NCBI RefSeq assembly: GCF_008636115.1
Contig: NZ_QLZD01000033.1
Span: 62,001-126,000, forward strand
Direction: 5' to 3'
Source of the DNA: Candidatus Tokpelaia sp.
GTDB taxonomy: Bacteria > Pseudomonadota > Alphaproteobacteria > Rhizobiales > Rhizobiaceae
DNA: 64,000 nt
The notes under the pieces: generated by a model
What the model was told of the DNA's origin: nothing
What the model saw: only the letters and a program-made list of their open reading frames with translations
The model's database searches: none
Made by a program: the position numbers and the translations under genes
In this document: positions 36,012-46,084 of the stretch, piece after piece
Layout of the letters: the number at the start of each line of letters is the position of its first letter
Numbering within the stretch: the stretch's first letter is position 1

Positions 36012-38606
36012 TTGTCCGATAGGAACACAGATATGAACTTTGATCGTAAATCCGGCAATAATAGTGGTAAAGTCGCGGAAGGTTCCAATACCTTTCCGGA
36101 GCTCCCCCGTATGTTTGGCGGCAAGGCACAAAACGGCTTTTCCGGCCGTAATCTGCCTGCCGATCAGCATAATTTTGCGGGTGATGAGTATCCTTCGGGT
36201 GCGTTTCCAGCCCTTGATATTGCTTATCCTGATCAGACTATTCATGATGCAGGCGGCAGTTTTGTGTCTGATAATAATACGACAGAGTTTGAGGCTGATT
36301 TTCAGGCCTGTAATGAGATGAGTGGACAAGCATTTGGGGCCGGGCAGGCTGAGCCTTATAATGCTGCGCCGCCGAATAATCCTTATCAATATGATAATTC
36401 GGCCGCCGGCCGGCCGGGCTCGGCTTTTTATGCGGACGAGCAATATGAAACCTATATGCCGCAGCAGGAAATATATAATCCCGCCAATGAAGCGAGGGGG
36501 CGTGATTTGCCGGCAATGGAGGCTGGTGAGCAGGGTTTTGCCGGTAGGAACGGTTATGCTCATCAATCTTTTGCACCGGAGGCGAGGCAGGATATATATA
36601 GCCGGCATGATGATGACGCTTATGGGCAAAGCCGACCTCAATATGCGGCCGTAGCGGAGTCCTATTCTGATGAAGCGCCCTATGCGCCTGATCCGGCGCA
36701 GGGAGAACCGGGAATGACAGAGAGATATTTTGTCGAAAATAATAATATTCAGGGCGGCAGGGCGGTTGATGATGATTCTGCTGAAAGCGGATTGCAGGAC
36801 AGGCTTTTTGCTGAAGAAACATTTCATAGCGGCCTGAATGAAGGGGCTTTGCTCCAGCCGGCCCGTTTTGAGCCGTCCGATTATGATTATGACTATGATT
36901 ATAATGCGCCGGCGGAAGAGCCGGCTATGCCGGGTTTGGCTGCTGAAGAAAGAGAATATCCTGCTGTTAATGCTTATGAGCGGCAGGATTTTATGTCGCC
37001 GGCTCAGGCTGCCTCACCCCGGGATTATGATTTTTCCGATTCCGGAAATGAAGAAAGAAACGCTGCGGCGCCTTCTGCTATTGGGCAAAGCTTTTCTCAC
37101 GGCTATAATTTGCAGGCTGCTTCATATAATAGCGGGGCGCAACCGCTCTATTATGATAGCGGGGTTGCGCGACAAAATAGCGGGCAGTTTTTTTCTGCTG
37201 CTTCTGCGGGGCTTTATAGAGAGCAGGGTATGGCACCGGCGCAAAGTGAAAAAGCGGGCGGAGATTTTGCCGCGGCCGGTTTTGCTTATACCGATATTAT
37301 GGAAGAGCCGCCTTATAATACGGGTGATGAAGCGCCGCTGCCTTTTATTGAAGACGAAGAAGAGGATAATTTTGCCGCTGACTTTGCTCGCTTAAAGGCT
37401 GATACTGCCACAATAAATGAAGCAGCAGGCGGAGGTATCGCCGGCGATTTTGAAGAAATAGCTGCAAGCCGGCCGGCCCGGGCAGAGCGCAGTAAAGCAG
37501 CTATTGCTGCTGGTTTGGCCGATTCGGCTGCTCCGGCGCCCAAAGCGCAGCCGGGCGGGATTCAAGCGGCTGCCCATGCCGGCGGGCAGAATTTTGCCGC
37601 TGATGCGGCTTATGGTGACGGCCTATATGACTGGGCAGCCCCTGCTGCTGTGCCGCCGGCTCCGTATAAACGCAAGCCCTTGCCGGTGCAGGGAGGCAAG
37701 GGTAAAAAAATAATATTACTGGTGGCGGTGTTTATTATTTTACTGCTTGCCGGCGCCGGGCTTTATTGGGTGTTTAGCGGCCGTCAGGCAGCTTATAGCG
37801 GCGGGCCCGTAATTATTCACAAGGCTGTGGGGGATTATAAGGTCAAGCCGGATAATTCTGCGGTAAAAGCGGCCAATAATCAGGAGCAATCTGTTGCAGA
37901 AGGCGTAAGCGGCGATAATGCTGCCCAAAATCAACAGGAAATGTTGATTGACAAGACGGAAGCTCCGGTTGAAATGCAGAAAATGGAAGAAAGATTGCCT
38001 TTTTCTGATGAAGGCAGTTTTGATCAATCTTCGGTTGATTCTCTGGTGAAATCTGTTGTGGCGCGGGCCACTCCGGTTCACATTATACCAAGTGTGCGTG
38101 TCGGCGCTGACAGGAAAATTATTGCTTCTGCCGGGCGCGATACGGAAAAGGTGCTGCTTCCCGGTGCTCAGGGCAGCTTTACGGTGAAACAGGGGCATAA
38201 GCAGAACCAGGTCGACAACAAAAATGCGCTGGCGCCGCCTGTAGCGGCAGCTTCGTCTGCTACGGCGCCGCCGCCGGTGAAACCGGCAGAGCGCGTTGCT
38301 TCGCCGGTGCAAAAAACTGCTGCTGCAAAAGCCGATTCTGCCCAAATGGCCGCCGCCGCCGTTGGGGGCAATTTTTATATGCAAATATCTTCGCAACCAA
38401 GTAAGGAAGCGGCTGAGCAATCTATCCGTATGGCGAAGAAATATTTAAGTGAAGATACTGGGCGCCGAATTGTCATTGTCCCGGCCCTTATTCCGAATAA
38501 AGGGACATATTATCGCGTGCGTATCCAGGCAGAAAGCCGCGAAGCCGCCGCTCATTTATGTGAAGAATACAAGCAGGCCGGCGGTACTTGCTTTGTGGCA
38601 CAGTAA
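36012..38606 (+). CDS. Very long SPOR-domain cell envelope protein
   Basis: SPOR domains bind denuded septal peptidoglycan, so this is probably a division-site envelope protein. The 864-residue product has a huge N-terminal cytoplasmic region (about 1-560) that is acidic and rich in Tyr, Asn, Ala, Gly, Asp and Glu, including a DYDYDYDYN run, and is probably disordered. One membrane helix follows (about 566-588, after basic KGKK), then a periplasmic Ala/Lys/Gln linker, and a C-terminal SPOR domain (about 785-864, GGNFYMQISSQPSKEAAEQ to GGTCFVAQ). The start is a TTG at 36012, chosen because AAGGGGAG lies just upstream; an ATG at 36033 has a weaker site. In rhizobia the gene following argS is a SPOR gene, usually then nagZ, scpAB and tatABC, which are absent here. 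Confidence 0.85.
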   Translation: MSDRNTDMNFDRKSGNNSGKVAEGSNTFPELPRMFGGKAQNGFSGRNLPADQHNFAGDEYPSGAFPALDIAYPDQTIHDAGGSFVSDNNTTEFEADFQACNEMSGQAFGAGQAEPYNAAPPNNPYQYDNSAAGRPGSAFYADEQYETYMPQQEIYNPANEARGRDLPAMEAGEQGFAGRNGYAHQSFAPEARQDIYSRHDDDAYGQSRPQYAAVAESYSDEAPYAPDPAQGEPGMTERYFVENNNIQGGRAVDDDSAESGLQDRLFAEETFHSGLNEGALLQPARFEPSDYDYDYDYNAPAEEPAMPGLAAEEREYPAVNAYERQDFMSPAQAASPRDYDFSDSGNEERNAAAPSAIGQSFSHGYNLQAASYNSGAQPLYYDSGVARQNSGQFFSAASAGLYREQGMAPAQSEKAGGDFAAAGFAYTDIMEEPPYNTGDEAPLPFIEDEEEDNFAADFARLKADTATINEAAGGGIAGDFEEIAASRPARAERSKAAIAAGLADSAAPAPKAQPGGIQAAAHAGGQNFAADAAYGDGLYDWAAPAAVPPAPYKRKPLPVQGGKGKKIILLVAVFIILLLAGAGLYWVFSGRQAAYSGGPVIIHKAVGDYKVKPDNSAVKAANNQEQSVAEGVSGDNAAQNQQEMLIDKTEAPVEMQKMEERLPFSDEGSFDQSSVDSLVKSVVARATPVHIIPSVRVGADRKIIASAGRDTEKVLLPGAQGSFTVKQGHKQNQVDNKNALAPPVAAASSATAPPPVKPAERVASPVQKTAAAKADSAQMAAAAVGGNFYMQISSQPSKEAAEQSIRMAKKYLSEDTGRRIVIVPALIPNKGTYYRVRIQAESREAAAHLCEEYKQAGGTCFVAQ

Positions 38607-38974
38607 TTTTTGAAAATTTATTATATAAATATTTTTCCTGCTGATTTTTCCCTTTATTGTTTATGATTTACTCTCCCCGAAATTTGCTTTTTTGCTGTAT
38701 GCCTTGGGCTATAAAGGCCGTTTATTATGGCTGGGAGACTTTCCGTTTTAAAAGAAAAATATTTTTTACCGGTTGAAGCTGTAAGGTAACAGGAATTCCC
38801 TGTTTTAGCTGTCTAATATTTGCTTTATACAACATAAAATATTTCAGACCAAACAGGCACTGATTCAGATCGCAACGAAAAATCCATATTGACAAACGCT
38901 CCGTATTTCTTATCAAAAAAGAGGAAGCGAAAGATAAAACAGAGCAAAAGGGCAAGAATCTTCAACAGGCTTTA
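38607..38974. other. Gene-free region between the SPOR gene and DUF2155 gene
   Basis: These 368 A+T-rich bases separate two convergent genes. A 76-codon minus-strand open frame (38725-38955) has no recognisable motif and unusual composition, so I do not call it. No intrinsic terminator is obvious. In rhizobia aat often lies next to the DUF2155 gene, but I see no trace of it. Confidence 0.45.
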
Positions 38975-39394
38975 TTATTTCTGCTTGCAATTTATTAGCC
39001 AGGCATCATAAATCGGGTGATCTACAGCATTCAGGCCGGGGCTGTCGGCAAACATCCAGCCGGTAAAAATACGTTTGATTTTTTGATCCAGCGTTATTTC
39101 ATTCACTTCAACAAAACTATCTGTTTTGACTGCTTCATCTGCCGGATTAGTATAACAAATGCGCGGCGTAATTTGCAAAGAGCCGAATTGATATGTCTCA
39201 TTGATACGAATATTAAAAATTGTCGTGCGCCCTGTTATTTTATCCAGGCCGGAAAAAACGGCAATCGGATTACGAATACGCTCGGCTGGCGCTGACAGGC
39301 TACAGATAAAAAGCGTGGCGCCGGACAAAGCAAAAACGGCCAGCACATGCTTTATACGATTAAAGGCAGTAAATTTTCTCATTTCAGTCGACAT
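38975..39394 (-). CDS. Exported DUF2155 domain protein
   Basis: The 139-residue product has an N-terminal hydrophobic signal (about residues 15-33) and then the whole DUF2155 pattern: FSGLDKITGRTTIFNIRI, FGSLQITPRICYTNP, FVEVNEITLDQKIKRIFTGW and MFADSPGLNAVDHPIYDAW. The two cysteines (ICYT and LINCK) are conserved in the family. The function is unknown; in many alphaproteobacteria the gene lies next to the NDUFA12-like gene, as here, and both are likely linked to the envelope or to complex I. The start may instead be Met5. Confidence 0.85.
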   Translation of the reverse strand: MSTEMRKFTAFNRIKHVLAVFALSGATLFICSLSAPAERIRNPIAVFSGLDKITGRTTIFNIRINETYQFGSLQITPRICYTNPADEAVKTDSFVEVNEITLDQKIKRIFTGWMFADSPGLNAVDHPIYDAWLINCKQK

Positions 39395-39964
39395 ATATTA
39401 TAACAGGCCTTTGCCGTTTACTCTCACTCATTTTCACTCTCATAACAGGGTTATAATATAAAAAAGGCTGTTTTACTATTATCTCTCTGAAAATTGCCGA
39501 TATTTTTAAAACAAGACTCTGTTTCCCGATTACGATGATAAAACCATGTTTGCCCATAACCGCACCGAATAGCGATTATCAGGCAAAACCGCCAAATCAA
39601 CTGCTTTACAATGGCGTATACAGAAAGCTGTTGCAAGGTGCCGGTGCCGGAATAGCGCACATAGCAGCGATTAGCCGGTCTAACGCGTCTATTAGCCAAT
39701 ATAGGTGCGGCAGCACCGGAATATAGCGGCAAAAGCATAGGTGCCATTAAACTTTCAGGCTCGGCACTCGCGCCACTATAAGCAGGAATCATAATTCTTA
39801 AGGCTTTATTTGAAGGCTATTAGCGGCTGCCGGCACCATAATCGGCCGGAAAGAGCGAAATTTTATCCCGGCTAAAATGGCCGGCGCCTCGCCATAACAC
39901 GGCACGTCTTGCCCCGGCAAACCGTCTTCAAGCCAAAATTCGATGAGCAAAACCACTGCTCCGG
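39395..39964. other. 570-base stretch between the NDUFA12-like and DUF2155 genes, no certain gene
   Basis: The two minus-strand open frames here, a 52-codon frame at 39798-39956 and a 113-codon frame at 39451-39792, follow the NDUFA12-like gene. Neither resembles a family that I know. The second has a plausible N-terminal half (ending near ANRCYVRYSGTG) and an implausible second half, so the stretch may be a decayed gene or true non-coding spacer. Two closely linked genes elsewhere are unusually far apart here. Confidence 0.4.
39798..39956 (-). CDS. Possible 52-residue small protein following the NDUFA12-like gene
   Basis: A GTG at 39956 opens a 52-codon frame that begins eight bases after the NDUFA12-like stop, with GGAG four bases before the GTG. 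The translation (starting VVLLIEFWLEDGLPGQDV, ending NSLQIKP) has a short hydrophobic start and a basic middle, but no motif that I recognise. Translational coupling is possible; chance is equally possible. Confidence 0.2.
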   Translation of the reverse strand: MVLLIEFWLEDGLPGQDVPCYGEAPAILAGIKFRSFRPIMVPAAANSLQIKP

Positions 39965-40363
39965 TCAGTTTTCCGGTGCCCAGGCTTCATAATCACCTGT
40001 GACTTGCGGCCTTTGGCCGTGATGCGCTATTGAGCCTTGCGGCCTGTAAGCGGCAAATGTGCCGGTCAAATTAGGCTGATGCGGTTTCTCCCATGTATGC
40101 GGGTGATAATTTTCCTGAGAGGGAGGAATATCTACACGATGATGAATCCAGCCATGCCAACCAGGCGGGATAGTAGAGGCATCAGAATAATTTTTATAAA
40201 TAACCCAGCGGCGCGGCTTCCCTTCTTTGGTTGTGCCGCCCTCATAATATATATTGCCAAATTCATCATGACCGATATATCGGCCTTTGCGCCATGTATA
40301 AAAGCGCATGCTGAGTGTGCTGCCGTTCCACCAGGTGAAAATCTGCTTGAATAAACGCGCCAT
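39965..40363 (-). CDS. NDUFA12-like NADH:ubiquinone oxidoreductase 17.2 kDa subunit
   Basis: This is the bacterial homologue of the mitochondrial complex I accessory subunit NDUFA12 (B17.2), found in alphaproteobacteria. The 132-residue product has the diagnostic RFYTWRKGRYIGHDEFGN, YYEGG, RRWVIYKNYSDASTIPPGWH and GWIHHRVDIPPSQENY. Its C-terminal YRPQGSIAHHGQRPQVTGDY is equally typical. I start at the Met of MARLFKQIFTWWNG (40363). An in-frame ATG at 40435 would add 24 atypical residues. Together with nuoLMN at the window start, this supports an alphaproteobacterial-type complex I with supernumerary subunits. Confidence 0.93.
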   Translation of the reverse strand: MARLFKQIFTWWNGSTLSMRFYTWRKGRYIGHDEFGNIYYEGGTTKEGKPRRWVIYKNYSDASTIPPGWHGWIHHRVDIPPSQENYHPHTWEKPHQPNLTGTFAAYRPQGSIAHHGQRPQVTGDYEAWAPEN

Positions 40364-40487
40364 TGCCAATATTCCCACTCGAAGATAAATTATTCCCGAA
40401 GCTTGAGGCCCAACCGAACTGCCTGCCAATTCCAACCAGTTCCGCCATTTTGGCCTGATTATAATTTATATACCAGAAATTTGCGCC

Positions 40488-42005
40488 TTAATCTTCAAGA
40501 TTCAGTTTTTGTTTAATTACAATATTGACAGTTTGCGGGTTTACTTTGTCGCCTGTCGCCTTCATCACCTGGCCGACAAACCAGCCGGCAAGGCCTGGCT
40601 TTGTTTTTGCCTGTTCCACTTTATCCGGGTTCGCCCGCATAATATTTTCAACCGCTTTTTCAATGGCTGCATTGTCGGTTACCTGCTCCAGGCCGCGTTG
40701 TGCAACAATTTTTTGCGGGTCGCCGCCTTCCTGCCAGATAATTTCAAACACATCTTTGGCAATTTTGCCGGAAATCACTCCGGTTTTGATAAGCCGGATA
40801 ATTTCGCTTAACTGCTCCGGCTTTATTGGCGATTTTTCAATCGGCAAAGCGCTCCGATTCAAAGCGCCGAGTAAATCATTAATTACCCAATTCGCCGCGG
40901 CTTTGCCGTCTTTTTCCACATCGGGCTGCGCTGCTACCAGCGCCTCAAAATAATCGGCGACAGCCTTTTCACTCACCAGAATAGAGGCATCATAAGCACT
41001 CAAACCCAAAGCCTCAATGAAACGTTTTTTCTTTTCATCAGGCAATTCCGGCAAATCAGCGGCCAGTTTATCAACAAATTCCTGATCAAATTTGAGCGGC
41101 AACAAATCCGGATCGGGAAAATAGCGATAATCATGCGCTTCTTCTTTGGAGCGCATGGAGCGCGTTTCCCCCTTTGCCGCATCAAACAGGCGCGTCTCCT
41201 GCGCGATTGTGCCACCATCTTCCAGAATGGCGATGTGACGGCGCGCTTCATAATCAATCGCCTGACCGACAAAACGAATGGAATTGACATTTTTAATTTC
41301 GCAGCGCGTGCCGAAAGGCTCGCCGACACGGCGCACGGAAACATTGACATCGGCGCGCATGGAACCTTCGTCCATATTGCCGTCACAAGTGCCGAGATAA
41401 CGCACAATCATGCGCAATTTGGTCAAATAGGCTTTCGCCTCTTCACTTGAGCGCAAATCCGGCCGGGAGACAATTTCCATCAAGGCCACGCCGGCGCGAT
41501 TCAAATCAACAAAAGACATTGTCGGGTGCTGATCATGCAGGGATTTGCCGGCATCTTGCTCCAGATGCAGGCGCTCAATGCCGATTTCTACCTCTTCAAA
41601 CCGGCCTTTATTATCCGGCCCGACCGAGACAAGAATTTTACCTTCGCCGACAACAGGCTGGCGAAACTGCGAAATCTGGTAGCCTTGCGGCAAATCAGGA
41701 TAAAAATAATTTTTGCGGTCAAATACTGAGGTCAGATTGATTTTAGCGCGCAGCCCCAGCCCCGTGCGCACGGCCTGACGCACGCATTCGGCATTGATAG
41801 CCGGCAGCATGCCCGGCATAGCGGCGTCAATCAGCGACACATTATCATTCGGCTCTGCTCCAAAATCTGTCGCCGCACCTGAAAATAATTTTGACCGGGA
41901 GCTTATCTGGGCATGAACTTCCATGCCGATAATAATTTCCCACTCACCCGTTGCTCCGGCAATCAGGCGTTTGGGATCAGCCTGGCGCGCTTCAATCAGA
42001 CTCAT
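40488..42005 (-). CDS. gatB: Asp-tRNA(Asn)/Glu-tRNA(Gln) amidotransferase subunit B
   Basis: GatB is the tRNA-binding kinase subunit of GatCAB, which amidates Glu-tRNA(Gln) and Asp-tRNA(Asn). The 505-residue product starts its core with [20 protein letters not shown] and has [54 protein letters not shown] and a C-terminal YqeY-like domain (about 360-505). gatA and gatC are not in the window. Presence of GatB with a GltX1-type GluRS fits the indirect route to Gln-tRNA(Gln). Confidence 0.95.
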   Translation of the reverse strand: MSLIEARQADPKRLIAGATGEWEIIIGMEVHAQISSRSKLFSGAATDFGAEPNDNVSLIDAAMPGMLPAINAECVRQAVRTGLGLRAKINLTSVFDRKNYFYPDLPQGYQISQFRQPVVGEGKILVSVGPDNKGRFEEVEIGIERLHLEQDAGKSLHDQHPTMSFVDLNRAGVALMEIVSRPDLRSSEEAKAYLTKLRMIVRYLGTCDGNMDEGSMRADVNVSVRRVGEPFGTRCEIKNVNSIRFVGQAIDYEARRHIAILEDGGTIAQETRLFDAAKGETRSMRSKEEAHDYRYFPDPDLLPLKFDQEFVDKLAADLPELPDEKKKRFIEALGLSAYDASILVSEKAVADYFEALVAAQPDVEKDGKAAANWVINDLLGALNRSALPIEKSPIKPEQLSEIIRLIKTGVISGKIAKDVFEIIWQEGGDPQKIVAQRGLEQVTDNAAIEKAVENIMRANPDKVEQAKTKPGLAGWFVGQVMKATGDKVNPQTVNIVIKQKLNLED

Positions 42006-42148
42006 AATTTATCCGCTGCTTCCACAATAAGCGGCATAATAAAACAGCCGCATTTCCTTGGCATAAAGCCTGTTTTATTTGCCTTTTTCACGAAATCTCT
42101 CTCACTCTGCCACCTGAAACCTGTCCATTTAAGCCGCCATAATCATAT

Positions 42149-44137
42149 TTACAAAAGCCGCCTGCGTTTGACATCAGGCGGCATAGCCTCTTCCGCCAAT
42201 AAAGTCACTGCCTCTGTTAACGGCAATTCCTTTTGGTCTTTGGCGCCCAGGCGGCGCATATTAACTGTGCCTTTTTCTGCCTCCCTCTGGCCGCAAACAA
42301 GAATCACCGGCACTTTTTGCAAGGAATGCTCGCGTATTTTATAATTTATTTTTTCATTGCGCAAATCGGCAGCAGCGCTCAAGCCCGCTGCCTTTAACTG
42401 CGCCGCAACCTGCCCGGCATAGGCATCGGCCTCTGCCGTAATAGTGGCAACAATCACCTGCTGCGGTGCAAACCATAGCGGCATATGGCCGGCAAAATTT
42501 TCAATCAAAATGCCAAGAAAACGCTCCATAGAGCCGCAAATAGCGCGATGAATCATTACCGGGCGCTGTTTTTCCGAATCTTTGTCAATATAAAAAGCGC
42601 CAAAACGCTCAGGCAGGTTGAAATCCACCTGAGTCGTGCCGCATTGCCATTCCCGGCCAATGGCATCTTTCAGCGTATATTCAAATTTCGGCCCGTAAAA
42701 AGCGCCTTCACCCGGCAAAATACCGGTTTTGATTTTACCGCCGGCCTGTGCTTCAATTTTTTTCAGCACATCAGCCATAATAGCTTCGGCTTTATCCCAT
42801 AAAGCACCGGAACCAACCCGTTTTTCCGGCCGGGTAGAAAGTTTGACCGTAATATCATGAAAGCCGAAATCGGCATAAGTGGATAAAATCAATTCGTTAA
42901 TCTGCAAACATTCTTCTGCCAGTTGCTCCGGCAGGCAGAAAATATGGGCATCGTCCTGGGTGAAGCCGCGCACCCGCATCAGCCCGTGCAGGGCACCGGA
43001 AGGCTCATAACGATGCACAGCGCCGAATTCTGCCATTTTTACCGGCAAATCACGATAAGATTTCAGCCCATGCTTGAAGATTTGCACATGGCCGGGGCAA
43101 TTCATCGGCTTTAGCGCATAAACGCGGTCGTCATCAGCCTCATCACCGGCCGGGGTAACCTTGAACATATTTTCACGATACCAGTCCCAATGGCCTGAAA
43201 GCTCCCATAAAGATTTATCCAGCACTTGCGGGGCATTGACTTCGACATAATTATGGTCGTCCAGCCGGCGGCGCATATAGGCAACCAGATTTTGAAACAT
43301 TTTCCAGCCTTTGGCGTGCCAGAAGACAACGCCCGGGCCTTCTTCCTGAAAATGGAACAAATCCATTTCACGCCCCAGCCGGCGGTGATCGCGCTTTTCT
43401 GCTTCTTCCAGCCGGGTTAAATAGGCTTTCAGCTCTTTTTCATGAGCAAAAGCGGTGCCGTAAATACGGGTGAGCATGGGGTTGCGCGAATCACCGCGCC
43501 AATAGGCGCCGGCCACTTTCATCAGCTTGAAAGCATTGCCGATAAAACCGGTAGAAGCCATATGCGGGCCGCGGCATAAATCAAACCAGTCGCCCTGAAA
43601 GTAGATTTTCACATCTTCCCCGGCAGGAATGGCATCGATCAGTTCCACTTTATAGGCCTCACCTTTGGCAGCAAAAATTTCTTTTGCTTTTTCCCGCGAC
43701 CAGATTTCTTTGCGGAAAGCCCGGTTACGGGCAATAATCTCACGCATTTTTGCTTCAATCAGCGGCAGCTCTTCTGCGGTAAACGGCTTGTTGCGGGCAA
43801 AATCATAGTAAAAGCCGTTTTCAATAACCGGGCCGATAGTCACCTGTGTGCCGGGAAACAGCTCCTGCACCGCTTCGGCCAGCACATGGGCGCAATCATG
43901 GCGGATAAGCTCCAGCGCGCGCGCATCTTCCCGCATAATAAGCTCAAATTTGCCGGTTTTGCTCTTAATCGGCGTGACTTTATCGGCCAAATCCTGCAAG
44001 ACCCCGTCCAGGCTGTAAGCCACGGCTTTTTTGGCCAGCGATTTGGAAAGCGAGGCAGCAATATCCGCCCCTGTTACCCCGGCAGGATAGCTGCGTTCCG
44101 CGCCATCGGGAAAAGAGAGAAAAATTTTCTCAGACAT
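42149..44137 (-). CDS. thrS: Threonyl-tRNA synthetase
   Basis: The enzyme charges tRNA-Thr and edits mischarged Ser. The 662-residue class II synthetase has an N-terminal TGS domain (about 1-62) and the editing domain with [16 protein letters not shown] near residue 75. The catalytic core has its zinc ligands in [13 protein letters not shown] and in [12 protein letters not shown], and a C-terminal anticodon-binding domain ends the protein. I start at [12 protein letters not shown] (44137), preceded by TGAGG seven bases upstream on the minus strand; four further codons upstream are unlikely. yidD follows upstream on the same strand. Confidence 0.95.
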   Translation of the reverse strand: MSEKIFLSFPDGAERSYPAGVTGADIAASLSKSLAKKAVAYSLDGVLQDLADKVTPIKSKTGKFELIMREDARALELIRHDCAHVLAEAVQELFPGTQVTIGPVIENGFYYDFARNKPFTAEELPLIEAKMREIIARNRAFRKEIWSREKAKEIFAAKGEAYKVELIDAIPAGEDVKIYFQGDWFDLCRGPHMASTGFIGNAFKLMKVAGAYWRGDSRNPMLTRIYGTAFAHEKELKAYLTRLEEAEKRDHRRLGREMDLFHFQEEGPGVVFWHAKGWKMFQNLVAYMRRRLDDHNYVEVNAPQVLDKSLWELSGHWDWYRENMFKVTPAGDEADDDRVYALKPMNCPGHVQIFKHGLKSYRDLPVKMAEFGAVHRYEPSGALHGLMRVRGFTQDDAHIFCLPEQLAEECLQINELILSTYADFGFHDITVKLSTRPEKRVGSGALWDKAEAIMADVLKKIEAQAGGKIKTGILPGEGAFYGPKFEYTLKDAIGREWQCGTTQVDFNLPERFGAFYIDKDSEKQRPVMIHRAICGSMERFLGILIENFAGHMPLWFAPQQVIVATITAEADAYAGQVAAQLKAAGLSAAADLRNEKINYKIREHSLQKVPVILVCGQREAEKGTVNMRRLGAKDQKELPLTEAVTLLAEEAMPPDVKRRRLL

Positions 44138-44268
44138 GCAAAACCTCAAATCAGCACAGGCATTGCTGCCTGTTTATACTGCCAATACCGGAGTCTGAAC
44201 ACTGATTTTGGCAGGCGGAGCAAACCTCACCCCCTTGTTTAAGCAAAAAAAGCGAAAAAGGAAAGGTC

Positions 44269-44691
44269 TCATTGCTTGCTCTTGTTAAAATCCTGCTGTT
44301 TTAATAATTCAGGCGGCCGTTTTTCCGGTTCATCATCGCCGGCCGATAAGGACGGTAAATGCCAATAGCGCCACGGCTTGAAAGGGGAATAATAAGCGGG
44401 CAGGGCGGCCGGCACCGGGTCAAAGCCATATGTGCCGCCGGGGCCGCAGCGGATAAAGCGAAACAGCGCTATAAAACTGCCCGCCCACAGGCCATAACGG
44501 GCTATGGCCTCATAGCCATATTCCGAGCATGTGGGCAAATGGCGGCAATGGCCGCCGATAAAGCCGGAAAGGCTGAGCTGATAAAGCCGGATAAGAGCCG
44601 TGCCGAAAAGGCGCCCCGGCGTTTTCGGCCATGGGGCGGCAAAATTCCGGCCTCTAAATTTGGGCTGCTTTTGCAGTTTTTGCTGAATCAT
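44269..44691 (-). CDS. yidD: Membrane protein insertion efficiency factor YidD
   Basis: YidD is a small peripheral inner-membrane protein that assists YidC-dependent insertion. The 140-residue product has the conserved core LIRLYQLSLSGFIGGHCRH, then LPTCSEYGYEAIARYG and FRFIRCGPGGTYGFDPVP, with the three conserved cysteines. N- and C-terminal extensions are charged and variable. In several rhizobia yidD lies upstream of thrS and near folE, as here. Confidence 0.93.
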   Translation of the reverse strand: MIQQKLQKQPKFRGRNFAAPWPKTPGRLFGTALIRLYQLSLSGFIGGHCRHLPTCSEYGYEAIARYGLWAGSFIALFRFIRCGPGGTYGFDPVPAALPAYYSPFKPWRYWHLPSLSAGDDEPEKRPPELLKQQDFNKSKQ

Positions 44692-44848
44692 ATATTTTTA
44701 AAGGAATGTCTTGTGTATTTTTGCTGCCTGTTTTGGCGCTGACAGCTTCCCATTCCGCCTGTCTTATTATATGGTAGCGCCCTTGCGGCAAGGCGTATCC
44801 CGCTTAATATAGCTTAAACTCCGAGTAAAATATATAGTGACCGAAATT

Positions 44849-45466
44849 ATGGCAATGAAAAATAAAAAAACAGCAAAATCAGCAAATGAGGCAGATTTGC
44901 GCCGGCCGAGCCAGGCTGAAGCCGAGCAGGCGGTGCGCACGCTTTTGCTCTGGATAGGGGAAAATCCGGAGCGTGAAGGGCTGTTAAAGACGCCTGAGCG
45001 CGTGGTTAAGGCCTATAATGAATTATTTAGCGGCTATGGCAGGGAGCCGGCAGAAGTTCTGGGCACGGCCTTTGAGGAAGTGGGCGGTTATGATGCGCCG
45101 GTGCTGATTAAAAATATTCCTTTTTATTCGCATTGCGAGCACCATATGGTGCCGATTATCGGCAAAGCTTCTATTGCTTATATGCCGGCGGGCGCGGTTA
45201 TCGGCCTTTCCAAACTGGCGCGGCTGATAGAAATTTATGCCCGCCGCCTGCAAACGCAAGAGACAATGACAGCACAAATTGCCGATGCGCTGGAGCGCAA
45301 TTTAAAGCCGCGCGGTGTGGCAATATTGCTGGAGGCTGAGCATTTATGTATGGCTATGCGCGGTGTGCACAAGCAGGGTTCCAGCACCATTACCACTATT
45401 TTCCGCGGCATTTATGCCAGAGACGCGGCTTTGAAAACAGAATTTCTGCGCCTCCTGGGCAAATGA
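44849..45466 (+). CDS. folE: GTP cyclohydrolase I
   Basis: FolE converts GTP to 7,8-dihydroneopterin triphosphate, the first step of folate synthesis. The 205-residue product has the zinc ligands in [14 protein letters not shown] (Cys/His) and [10 protein letters not shown] (Cys), [20 protein letters not shown] and [11 protein letters not shown], all family hallmarks. Several starts are possible: GTG at 44837, ATG at 44849 (chosen) and ATG at 44855; none has a strong Shine-Dalgarno sequence. It is divergent from yidD. Confidence 0.95.
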   Translation: MAMKNKKTAKSANEADLRRPSQAEAEQAVRTLLLWIGENPEREGLLKTPERVVKAYNELFSGYGREPAEVLGTAFEEVGGYDAPVLIKNIPFYSHCEHHMVPIIGKASIAYMPAGAVIGLSKLARLIEIYARRLQTQETMTAQIADALERNLKPRGVAILLEAEHLCMAMRGVHKQGSSTITTIFRGIYARDAALKTEFLRLLGK

Positions 45467-45948
45467 CGGGCTGACGGCTCCGCTGCTGCTTAAACCGGTT
45501 TGAGTAACAAGGCAGCAAATGCCGCGGGTGGCTCATAAAGCGTGACAGACAAATATGCTGTCAGCCGGGCGGCTGCCTGAACTGCGCGGTTAATTTTGCG
45601 CCCGATAGCGGGGAACCGTGCCCTGCGGTTTGCTGAATGCGCCGGCGAGGGGGGGTTCATTGCCTTGGGTGCCGGCGCGGTATTAGCAGCGGCGAGGGGA
45701 ATTTTATTGCGCTTGCTGCGCCTGTGCCGCAGTATCGTGTTTGCAAAAGGGCAGGCAGCGCGCCGTGACGGCTATAAATTCTGACGAATAGATGTGTCGT
45801 ATCACCCCACCGCCCGGGCAGAAAAGCGGCTGTCTGTGCTAAAAAGCGCTTGTAAATTTTTCGGCAATTTGCTACAGGCTTTGACACGCGGATTACCGCT
45901 TTTGCAGCGGGGTGCCTTATTTGTATCAGGCGGATCGGCGATATTTAT
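45467..45948. other. Gene-free region upstream of tRNA-Leu
   Basis: These 482 bases show no gene that I can support. Short open frames on both strands give Ala/Arg-rich translations without motifs. CTTTGACA at 45879-45886 looks like a -35 element for the tRNA, but no good -10 box follows at the right distance. Confidence 0.45.
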
Positions 45949-46033
45949 GCGGTCGTGGCGGAATTGGTAGACGCGCAGCGTTGAGGTCGCTGTGGGGCAA
46001 CCCGTGGAAGTTCGAGTCTTCTCGGCCGCACCA
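45949..46033 (+). tRNA. tRNA-Leu (anticodon GAG)
   Basis: The 85-base sequence folds as a class II tRNA. The acceptor stem GCGGTCG pairs with CGGCCGC (one G-U pair), followed by the encoded ACCA end. The D-arm contains GAATTGGTAGACGCG, the anticodon loop TTGAGGT has anticodon GAG, a long variable arm is present, and the T-arm is GTTCGAGTC. It reads CUC/CUU leucine codons. A T-run follows directly at 46034 and probably terminates the transcript. Confidence 0.95.
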
Positions 46034-46084
46034 TTTTTTCTTGTTTCTAAGCTTATAGTTTTTGGCCCTTAGGGAAAGTGAGCT

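Noticed and set aside
38725-38955. 76-codon minus-strand open frame between the SPOR and DUF2155 genes
   Set aside because: No motif, no ribosome-binding site that decides a start, and A+T-rich sequence in which such frames arise by chance.
45596-45887. Short open frames upstream of tRNA-Leu
   Set aside because: No motifs and competing frames on both strands; composition does not favour either.
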